Shown piece by piece: positions 24,613 to 32,987 of a stretch of DNA of 64,000 nucleotides. The notes under the pieces are model-generated. The model did not search any database, was not told where the DNA came from, and worked only from the letters and a program-made list of their open reading frames with translations. Every line of letters starts with the position of its first letter. Position 1 is the first letter of the stretch. Origin of the DNA: Diplolepis rosae (lineage: Eukaryota > Arthropoda > Insecta > Hymenoptera > Diplolepididae). The DNA lies in NCBI GenBank assembly GCA_030998225.1, contig JAPYXD010000412.1:62001-126000 (forward strand), given 5' to 3'. A program made the translations under genes and the position numbers.

Positions 24613-24809
24613 GAAGCGTTCCTTTTTTCACAGAAAATTTCTTCAATTATTATAATTAAAAAATTCCATCTAGTCTTGCGAGACGTTATATTAATTCTGA
24701 ATCATAGGTTGATAAGGTCGATATAGTAGAGTTCCGTTATCTCGTACAGTGATACACTCTTCTAATGATCGACATAATCGACTGAAATGATTTAGAAATA
24801 TCAGGAAAT

Positions 24810-25213
24810 ATTTTTTTGACTTTCTGAAAATGATACAGCACGTGAGGAGTTAAAAAACAAAATTCAAGATTTTCTCAAATTCTCTACCTCAACTTCAACT
24901 TTTTGCATGACCTAAGAAAATTGTTTCCAAAATCTGAAAATTATACGACATAAAGTCTAGAATCTTATCTTTAATTTAAGCCGAGAGAACTTGAAAAATA
25001 TTCATGGGTACTCGAGATGCGACTAAAAATGTTCAACCGTATCTGAGTTGAATTTTAATCGACGATCACGGTTCTCGGACGGTTTGTTGCTCGCCTCTTT
25101 CGTTGAAGCAGGACCAAAATGGCCACGCACTAAGGTGGCGCTTAAGTGGAGCCTTCTTATATGTTCTTTGATCCAAGAACGGGTTTCCTTATTTCCTTTC
25201 CTTTCATTCTTAG
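24810..25213. other. unassigned AT-rich DNA
   Basis: No gene or repeat recognised between the tandem array and the palindrome. Confidence 0.4.
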
Positions 25214-25406
25214 TTCACCAAAAACAATTGCAACAAAAACAAAACTTTTAAATTTAAAATTTCGAAAGAAAAATGTCATAATGACTAGTCACGGAGAAAT
25301 ATTGACAGTATATATCAATATTTCTCCGTGACTAGTCATTATGACATTTTTCTTCCGAAATTTTAAATTTAAAAGTTTTGTTTTTGTTGCAATGGTTTTT
25401 GGTGAA
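25214..25406. repeat. 193 bp snapback palindrome
   Basis: From TTCACC (25214) to GGTGAA (25406), the sequence folds on itself about position 25310, with arms of nearly 90 bases and a short loop around CAGTATATA. By eye only a few mismatches occur in the arms. No coding content. It directly abuts the TIR element at 25418. Confidence 0.92.
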
Positions 25407-25417
25407 GGAAATAGTAC

Positions 25418-25971
25418 ATTACGTGCCCAGGCGCAGAATGAGGGTCATTGCGGGACGAGCGACAATGTTCGCAGGAGATCGAAGCTAAGGCGTAGTCGAG
25501 GCAAAGCCGAGACGAAGCCGAAGCGCGATCAGTCCTGCGAGCATTGTCGCGAGTCTCGGAATTACCCGAATTGTGTGCATTCGCACGTATTCTATTTTAT
25601 GTGACTTCGGTGCGTATACGAGTTTTTATGCCTACACTGGAATCTAAACTAGTATTGTAGTTGTTTGCGGCGCTAGTCATTACACTTGATATGTCACGAC
25701 TAGTCCCGGCCATTTTGATTTTATCGATCTTGTGTAGTAGTAATGGATTTTAGTAGACGCATGCGCAGTTCAAATGTACAAGGCTTTGCCAGTAAGATGC
25801 TAACGCTGTACGAAGAAGAAGAAGAATAAGAAGGATTGAGCTTCGTTTCATGGCTATGGGCGCATGCGCAGTTCAATTTTTACATTTCATTCCTTTCTGG
25901 CGAAATGTACTACATTGCGCTACTGTTAACTGTAGCGAAAAAACGAGGTTGCGCGCCGGTGGCACATAAAA
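25418..25971 (+). mobile_element. ~0.55 kb TIR element, copy 1
   Basis: It begins ATTACGTGCC and ends GGCACATAAAAT, an inverted pair with inner GGCGC/GCGCC. It is homologous along its length to 27627-28148. Near the left end, GACAATG..CGCAGGA and TCCTGCGAGCATTGTC form an internal hairpin. No transposase is present, so it is a non-autonomous (MITE-like) element. The superfamily is unknown. Confidence 0.8.
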
Positions 25972-25985
25972 TATTATTCAATAGG

Positions 25986-26135
25986 ATAATATACGTTTTT
26001 ATTGAATATTGATTTGACCTGGTTTTGACCTCATATTACTTTAAAAACATTGTTAATAGTATGATATATGTTTTATTGAATTTTTGATTGGACGTGGTTT
26101 TGATCTCACATTACTTTGAAAAAAGTTGACTATTT
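25986..26135 (+). repeat. two tandem copies of a ~75 bp repeat
   Basis: ATAATATACGTTTTTATTGA at 25986 and ATGATATATGTTTTATTGAA at 26061 each begin a unit with GG(A/C)GTGGTTTTGA-like and CATATTACTTT-like inner blocks. No coding content. Confidence 0.7.
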
Positions 26136-26147
26136 TCATTGTATGCT

Positions 26148-26178
26148 CTGATGATGTCTCTGGAGATGAGACGAAACG
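26148..26178 (+). ncRNA. hammerhead-ribozyme-like core
   Basis: CTGATGA, then a GTCTC/GAGAC helix with a 7-base loop, then GAAACG. This is the conserved layout of a hammerhead core (CUGANGA, stem II, GAAA). One extra base lies between CTGATGA and the helix, unlike the canonical form. Flanking stems I and III were not convincingly found. Hammerhead motifs in Penelope-like retroelements are known. Confidence 0.3.
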
Positions 26179-26297
26179 TTGGCAAGAATTAAATGAGTTT
26201 TGAAACTGATGTCTGATGTGTACCCGTTTATTGACTACATCTAATTTTATTTATTTTCAAATTTTAAAGAATTTAATATCTTTTTGTGGGTGGTTTT

Positions 26298-26350
26298 GAC
26301 TGCTCTCGGATACGAGCCCAGGTCTTTCGATTGCCGGTTTTCGAACTCAC
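26298..26350 (-). repeat. tRNA-like fragment, minus strand
   Basis: The reverse strand shows CCGGCAATCGAAAGACCT and GGGCTCG, shared with the tRNA-like units at 24209 and 24540. Only the anticodon and T-arm half is recognisable. Confidence 0.6.
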
Positions 26351-26796
26351 CTAAATAATTTATTTATTTTAATTAAATTTATTATTAATTTATAAAGTTT
26401 CCAAAATGTGAAGCTTAGCAGTTATGTAACAATCTAAATTTAAGAAATTGATTGTACACTTAATTTAGTTTGCTTCAAATTATAATTTTAGAATTTATTA
26501 TTAATTGTGACAACAATAGTAACAATCCCACCGTTCCCACCAAATCAGCTGTTACGTCCCGAACTGAGGTGAGGGTAGGTTGAAAAATTTAGAGAAAGGG
26601 GAGAAAAGTTTGCTGATTAAATCACAGTATTAAGTTCTGATTATTTATATTTTGTGGGATCGTGGTCAATAGTCAAACCTATGTAGCTCGAGTTTTTTAC
26701 AGTAATAATAAATATGATTATATTGACGTGCACGAGCTTTATTAATTAAAGAATTTGCATTTAATTACTAATATACTACGGTTTGAGATGCCTATG
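26351..26796. other. unassigned AT-rich DNA
   Basis: No coding signal. The last ~60 bases belong to the 63-65 bp tandem repeat described at 29443-29600, which the mariner interrupts. Confidence 0.45.
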
Positions 26797-26864
26797 TAAC
26801 ACATCACTCAATAAGTTTCCGTCTAGCAAAGAAAAACACAGTTTTCTCGATAAACTCGGCATTA

Positions 26865-27621
26865 TTCATCAACATAGTTTTCTTTAAACGTAATACATTT
26901 ATTCCAACGATTGTCTAACTTTTCGATGCCTATTTCGTAGAATGATTCGTCTTTACTCTCAAAATAGACCTCAGTTTCGGCAATCACTTCTTCATTGGAG
27001 CCAAATCTCTTTCCCTGGAGCATTTTTTTCAGGTCAGCAAAGAGCCAGTAGTCGCTGGGGGCCAGATCTGGAGAATGTGGTGGGTGAGGAAACAATTCGA
27101 CCCTTAATTCATTTAACTTGACCATCGTTTTTGGTCGCTTTGGACGGCTCAGGTCACTCAGGTGACGATCTTTTTGTTTCAGGTGTGTAGTGGTGGATCC
27201 ATGTTTCATCCATTGTCACATACCGACGCAGTAAATCCTATTTACCTCGCTTGAACAGCTCCATACAGCGCTCTGAATCCTCGACGCGTTGTTGCTTTTG
27301 GCCGGATCTGAGCAAACGCGGTACTCACTTCGAAAACAATTTACACATCCCCAAAGATTCGTGCAAAATTGTTAACATACTACCTTCTGATATCTTTAAG
27401 GTATCAGCTATCTCACGCAACTCAGATTTACGATCGCCCAAAACTATTTTATGGACTTTTGTTATATTTTCTGGAACAACTGCTGATTTTGGGCGACCAA
27501 AGCGTTCAGTGTCATCAGTGCTTGCACGATCGCATTTGAATTCAGCATACCAGTCGATGATTGTTGATTTCCCTGGTGCAGATTCTCCGTAACGCTTATC
27601 AAGCCACTGCTTTGCTTTAAT
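26865..27621 (-). pseudogene. mariner 1 transposase, main part
   Basis: On the minus strand from 27621 the helix-turn-helix region (AKQWLDKRYGESAPGKSTI, then GRPKSAVVPENI, then ILHESLGM and KWVPRLL) is well preserved. Near 27210 the frame shifts. The MDETWIHH-type block with the first catalytic Asp is still recognisable in another frame. The sequence then jumps to RPKRPKTMVKLNE, skipping roughly 80 residues that include the second Asp. The C-terminal block HSPDLAPSDYWLF holds the third Asp. The N-terminal 20 codons lie at 29261-29205 and carry a TGA at codon 7. Not functional. Confidence 0.85.
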
Positions 27622-27626
27622 AGTAT

Positions 27627-28148
27627 ATTATGTGCCTAGGCGCATAATGAGGATTATCACGCGACGAGCGACAATGCTCGCAAGAGATCGAAGCCGCGGC
27701 GCGAACAGTCCTGCGAGCATTTTAAGCGAGTCTCGTAATTACCCGAATTGTGTGCATTGGCACATATTCTATTTTATGTGACTTCGGCGCATATACGAGA
27801 TTTTGTGCGTACACTCGAATCCAAGCTGAAAAGGTCGAAATTGCCGTGATTATCGCTCATTTCACTTCACATTTCGCGAATACTTCCGGCCATTTTGAAT
27901 TTCTCGATCTTGTGTAGTAGTAGCGTATTGTAATAGACGCAGGCGCAGTTCAAATGTACACGGCTTTGTCAGTACGGTGCCAACGCTGTACGAAAAAGTA
28001 GAAGAATAAGAAGATTACGCTCCGCTGTATGGTTATAGGCACACGCGCAGCTAAATTTTTACATTACATTGCTCCGTATCGTAATACACAACATTACGCT
28101 ACTCTCATCTTTAGCGTAAAACGAGTTTACGCGCCGGAGGCACATAAA
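27627..28148 (+). mobile_element. ~0.52 kb TIR element, copy 2, with AGTAT target duplication
   Basis: A second copy of the family at 25418. AGTAT flanks it at 27622-27626 and 28149-28153, a 5 bp duplication. It sits a few bases outside the left TIR of the mariner at 28157, inside the older mariner at 26799-29440. Confidence 0.82.
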
Positions 28149-28156
28149 AGTATTTA

Positions 28157-29202
28157 TGGATCTATAACTTAATTCGTGCGGTTTGCTAAGAGATGGCATA
28201 ACTTTATTATTATTCCATCGTTCCAATATTCCAAACATGCGTTGGAAAGCTACTGCCATTGTGCGTCTTTTTCAGCATATGTCATTCATTTGAAGCGTAA
28301 ACAACAATAGTTTTTTTTCACTCAAATATGTCGAACTTTGTGCCTGAAAAAGTTTTTTTGCGGGGAGTTCTTCTTTATTACTTTAATATGAAGAAAACTG
28401 CTGCCGAAAGTCATCGAATTTTGATGGAAGTTTATGATGAACATGCTCTAGCTGAGCGAACGTGCCAAAAGTGGTTTGCACGATTTAAAAGTAGTGATTT
28501 TGGCTTGGAAGACGAAGAACGTCCTGGGAAGCCAAAAAAGTTTGAAGATGAAGAACTGGAAGCATTACTCAATGAAGATTGTTGCCAAACACAAGAAGAG
28601 CTCGCAGAATCTTTGGGAGTCACCGAAGCAGACATTTCAAAACGTTTAAAAGCAGCCAAATAGATTCAAAAGCAAGGAAATTGGGTTCCACATGAACTCA
28701 AGCCGAGAGACGTTGAAAGACGGTTTTGCATGTCCGGAATGCTGCTGGAACGCCACAAAAAGAAGTTTGAAGAGAGCAATAACCGAAAAACGCCCGGAAT
28801 ATGCGACCAGACACGAGGCAATAATTTTTCATCATGAAAACGCTCGGCCCCATGTTGCTATTCCGGTTAAGAACTATTTGGAACACAGTGGATGGGAAGT
28901 TTTACCCCACCTGCCTTATAGCCCAGACCTTGCCTCTTCTGACTACCATTCGTTCCGGTCGATGCAGAACGCCCTCACTGGAATATGGTTCACATCAGAA
29001 CAGGGTATCAAAAATTGGCTTGATTCATTCTTGGCCGCCAAGCCGATGCAGTGCTTTTGGGATAGAATCCACAAATTTCCAGAAATATGGGAAAAAGTCA
29101 TAGCTTCAGATGGGCAATACTTTGAATAATATTATGGTATATGTTTTTCTTAAATAACCGTTCAAATTTTGAAAAAAACGCACGAATTCAGTTATAGATC
29201 CA
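28157..29202 (+). mobile_element. mariner transposon 2, inserted in mariner 1
   Basis: TIRs TGGATCTATAACTTAATTCG.. (28157-28181) and its inverse (29179-29202) differ at one base over ~24. TA flanks at 28155-28156 and 29204-29205 mark the target. The 1.05 kb length is shorter than a full mariner. The related transposase of mariner 3 (39964) shows what is missing. Confidence 0.9.
28328..29129 (+). pseudogene. mariner 2 transposase, internally deleted
   Basis: The ATG at 28328 starts a 111-codon N-terminal DNA-binding part (FVPEK..LLYYFNMKKTAAESHRI, then GRPKKFEDEELEALL-like). A TAG stops it at 28661-28663. The WVPHELKPRDVERRF block follows in another frame. The segment holding the TGDEKW-type first Asp is deleted (about 28735-28760). 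The second block reads HHENARPH, with Glu replacing Asp, and the third reads YSPDLASSDY. Three lesions make it inactive. Confidence 0.85.
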
Positions 29203-29442
29203 ATAGTTTTTCCCATTAAAAAACAATTGTTGATCAACACTCAAAACTCTTTTTTATCCATTGTTTTGAAAATGACAAAAGTTGCTTCACCAAAACCTCT
29301 GTAACTTCTGAACTAAACGTCAGATCGTCATGAAATTTTGACACATAACGTTTGAAGGTTGGTACTATCCAGTAATCATATGGATTTGACAACAGTGGTG
29401 CCATCTATATGTCAGACCGGAAACTTATTGAGTGGTGTGTTA

Positions 29443-29600
29443 TATAACTTACGCGTTTAATTGTGTACGTCTTACGCTAATCTACTAGGTTTTGAGATGC
29501 CTATGTGTACAACTCACGCACTATAAATGAGCTTTATAGCTAATATAATAAGTTTTGAGATGCTTATGTATATAAATTACGCTATTTCCTGGTAGCTGGA
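29443..29600 (+). repeat. 63-65 bp tandem repeat, target of mariner 1
   Basis: TTTTGAGATGCCTATGT-like blocks lie at 26782, 29490 and 29553. Removing mariner 1 (26799-29440 plus one TA) puts the first copy 65 bp from the second, so three tandem units existed before the insertion. Confidence 0.75.
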
Positions 29601-31549
29601 TAACGGCACAATGTTGGATGGAGTTAACTAGCGCTAGTCAAGTAGTACAGGAAGCGTATTAATGTGTCAGACAATCCAACTTGCTTGCTAAACACTGGTT
29701 AAGTTCGTTTTCCGTAGATTTAACTCTGAGAACTCGACTTAATACGGAGATACACGTATTTATCTGCACTTAATCATTTATGGCTACCAGACTTGCACTG
29801 CTTAGGGACCAGGAGTACCAAGTAGACCAGGTAGCAAGTACCGAGGAATCATTGTGTAAGATGCCGATAGTCTCGAATATCGAAGGGTCAAATCGCGAAA
29901 CCAACAGTATGACTTGTAGACTGAACGACTACTGAAGAAAAGAAAACTACCAGGAGTAAATCTGAGATTTATATATTATTGATTGTTCCCATAGAGGGAG
30001 AGCGCTCGTATTTTCATGGATTGGCACATACCTTGCAATTTAGTGGATCGGCACGCGTCTGTCAGCAATGTCAATGACCATACTTGCTGACAATCGCGTA
30101 AATGCATGAACTCGCGGCACGCTCCCACACAGGTCATACTATCGGGATCAAAATCCATTGACGCTCGATGCGGTGCATATTTCTCTTGTCTTTTCAGATA
30201 GATTACCTAATATATATATATGACAAGTCGGTGCAATTTTACTTAACTATACGTTGCTGAGAGGTATCCTCGTAGACAATTTCAAACTTTTATATCGCTT
30301 TAATGCAAATTAAAATAAAATTTAAAGAATTTGAAAGCATTCTGTGGAAAAAAGACGCATTCGACTCTGCCGGGATTCGAGCTCGGGTCTTTCGATTGCC
30401 ATTTATCAACTTAGTTTACTACCTTATCGACGGAAGGCAATACTCCTATGTTATATGATACTTATACTCGTATATGATTAACTGCCTTGTCGATTTCAGG
30501 TACTTCTTTACAGGTGGTGTCTCTGGGAGTGGTCTTTCTTGTGTAAAACCGTCTTCGTCAGGGTTTTCAGAATTTCTGGGTCTACCGTTCTTTTTAATTG
30601 GATTCTGTAATTGTATTTATTGAATAGTTTTTCGTGGCCTTCCTTACTTTTTTCGTACCTTATTTGTTACTTCAAGATTTCTTACTAATTTATTTTTTAT
30701 ATTATCTTCATTCTTATCCATACCATATCCATACCTATGGAACCTCATACAACCGAACACGGCGAGTCGGTGTGTACCTACTTTCTTGCTTCCATTTCAC
30801 GCTGTCGGCTGTTGAGCCAAGATCGAGAATTATGTTTCTCTCAACTTCGTGTAAAAAAGGCGCGAAGCAGACAACAAATTCAAAATGACAATATATATTC
30901 TCAAAATAATTACGCTTTTTTTAGATACTTTCAAAAACATCCACCTATAATGAATATCTGAACATTTTTTTTAAATTTTAGGATCTTTTAAGCACTTAAA
31001 AGAAATTTTTTTAGGGAATTTAACGTCAATTCGAAAATTATATACACTGCATTCAACAATTACAGGTTCACCTATAGTTTTAGCTGTTATTGAAGTGTCT
31101 TAAGTTTTATAATAACAAGTCATGTAAAAAATGTTATGTATTTTGAGTTTTTTTTAAAGTATTTTATTATTATGACATTTGTCAATGTTGCTTCATACTA
31201 AAGAAACTTATTGTGCGAGATTTCTGGTGCTTATTCAGGTATACTTTACGTATTTTTTAAATGTACGAACCCTACATTTATACCTATATACATTTTTAAA
31301 TTGTCATGTAAAAATATAACGTATTTCATAAATTATTTTCAAAGTATTCTACTCTATAGTAATGTTTTGTCGAATTAACTGCACACGAAATAAATCTTAA
31401 ACTGCAAATTCGTATGCGAATTCAGACATAATTTATGCTTTTTTAAATATTCAAACCTTTTCTTCACACATCAGACACTGCGATCGGAAATTAGAGGTTC
31501 ACCTGTAGTTTCAGCTATTGTTACAGTAACTTAATTTTAATAATACATT
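29601..31549. other. unassigned DNA with decayed duplications
   Basis: No gene. AGGTTCACCT(A/G)TAGTTTTAGCT-like blocks at 31074 and 31495 indicate a ~420 bp decayed duplication. GTCATGTAAAAA blocks recur at 31122 and 31302. Confidence 0.45.
30341..30400 (-). repeat. tRNA-like fragment, minus strand
   Basis: The reverse strand carries GGCAATCGAAAGACCCGAGC and TCGAATCCCGGCAGAG, followed by a TTTTTTCCACAGAA tract. This matches the tRNA-like unit plus its right flank at 24241-24305, so the same family is dispersed. Confidence 0.6.
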
Positions 31550-32868
31550 CGAGATTCCCTGTAACAAGGCCTCCCTTTTACGAGCGCGTCACGCCTCTCC
31601 ATAACGAGCAGACGATCGACCCCTATTCCCCCACTACTACGGAATGAAGTGCGCTCGAATTTGAAACGTTGTATTTTTTGAAAATTTCCCAATTTTTCAT
31701 CCCGTTTTCCAAATTTGTCAAAATTTCCATTTTTCTTATTAATCTTCAAGACTTTTATTTTTTTTCTGGAAATATTCAAAAGTACACCTGATAATCATAG
31801 ATATTTTTAGTATTTTGAGTACATACCGTCAAATAAGTCAATTCCATGTTCAATACTCGCAAATATCTTTTTTATACGCTTTTTCCTATGTAAATACAAT
31901 TATTCACATGGCGTCACTTACAGACTGACTGCGCGCATCATATAATGTGCATAACAGCGCGTAGCAACAAGCAGGATATGGAGAGGACCCCTCTCGCGCT
32001 CGATGCAGAGAGGTCTCTGATGCTCGCCCTTATGAAAAAAAAGTATTGGATCAAGTATTGGATCAAGTATTGGAATAAGTATTGGAATAAGTATTGGAAT
32101 AAATATTGGAATAAGTATTGGTAAATCCAATACTTTTTTCGCGCCGAAAGTATTGGCGATAAGTACTGGCTATAAGTATTGGCGATAAGTATTGAAGCAA
32201 AAAATACCGGAATGCACTGAATTGAATGCTTTAAAATGATTTAAAAACTATTATAACTAGACAACTTAATGAAACAATATGAGTGATGAAGAAGTGTTCA
32301 AAAATTCATTTACGTCTACGAATTTTCAGTATTTATATTTATTTTTTATATAATAAAGAGAGGCGTTTAAAAAAATGGTTGAAAATTGGATATAAGTTTT
32401 TTTATTACGCAGTTTCATATCGTTTTTGATAATTTTACAAAATTATACAAAATTCCTTTTAACTAGTATGTTACATTAAAGAGATAAAAGAAAAACACTA
32501 CGATAAGGTTAGTAATTTTACGAAATTATGTTAAATCGGTAAAATTATCGTTCGTAATAAAGAGATCCATTTTATGTGAAGCGATTTACAAAATTTTGTG
32601 AAATTATACCTTTATTTCAGTAATTTTTTTACGTTTATTTACTATGTAAAATTACTGAAAACAAAGTAAAAGGTTATAGATTATTTTTTCAGTAAGGAAA
32701 TACAATTTATATGCATAAATTTGTATAAATTAAATAGTAATATGCTTAATTTACTTTTTGAAATAAACGTTTATTGTACATCATAATTAATTCATCTAGG
32801 CTTCCTTACAAAACTTGTGTTATTTAGTTTTTTCCGTAGAGAATTTTTGAATAAAATACGATTATCAT
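31550..32868 (+). repeat. left arm of ~1.2-1.3 kb inverted repeat with 12 bp iterons
   Basis: Inverted relative to 48262-49424 and clearly diverged. Outer ends share CGAGATTCCCTGTAAC / its inverse. Inner ends share CCGTAGAGAATTTTTGAAT / its inverse. The left arm has about 440 bp (31580-32018) that the right arm lacks. The arms contain the iteron block at 32041-32198. No protein-coding content was found in either arm. Confidence 0.8.
32041..32198 (+). repeat. iteron array AAGTATTGGAWY
   Basis: Seven direct copies at exactly 12 bp steps (32041, 32053, 32065, 32077, 32089, 32101, 32113). An inverted copy then flanks a GCGCCGAAA block. Four more copies follow at 13 bp steps (32148, 32161, 32174, 32187). 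The spacing is close to a DNA helical turn, as in protein-binding iterons. What binds, if anything, is unknown. Confidence 0.85.
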
Positions 32869-32987
32869 TTGTGTCACCAAAAATTGATAATACATAATCT
32901 GAAAAAGAAATTAATAATTAGCAATGAAACAAATTCAAATATTATAGGAATATTAAAAAAAGTTGTCAAGTAAATATTTTTCATAAT

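Larger units (their letters stand above)
24068..24809 (+). repeat. 331 bp tandem repeat, 2.2 units, each with a tRNA-like core
   Basis: The start GTTCCGTTATC is at 24068, 24399 and 24731, giving periods of 331 and 332 bp. The third unit stops at about 24809. The two full units differ at only a few positions, including one inserted G in the tRNA-like anticodon loop of unit 2. Each tRNA-like core is bracketed by inverted TTTCTGTGA..TCACAGAAA blocks, so each unit can also fold as a long hairpin. Confidence 0.88.
26799..29440 (-). mobile_element. mariner transposon 1, carrying two later insertions
   Basis: Terminal inverted repeats ACACAYCACTCAATAAGT.. at 26799 and 29440 are each flanked by TA (26797-26798, 29441-29442), the mariner target duplication. 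The transposase reads on the minus strand: start codon at 29261, a break at 29204, and continuation at 27621-26865. Between those lie the mariner at 28157-29202 and the TIR element at 27627-28148. With both removed, the remainder is about 1.07 kb, short for a 1.3 kb mariner because of an internal deletion. Confidence 0.9.

Noticed and set aside
32041..32198. Iteron block as a CRISPR array
   Set aside because: Units are contiguous 12-13 bp repeats without unique spacers, and the genome is eukaryotic.
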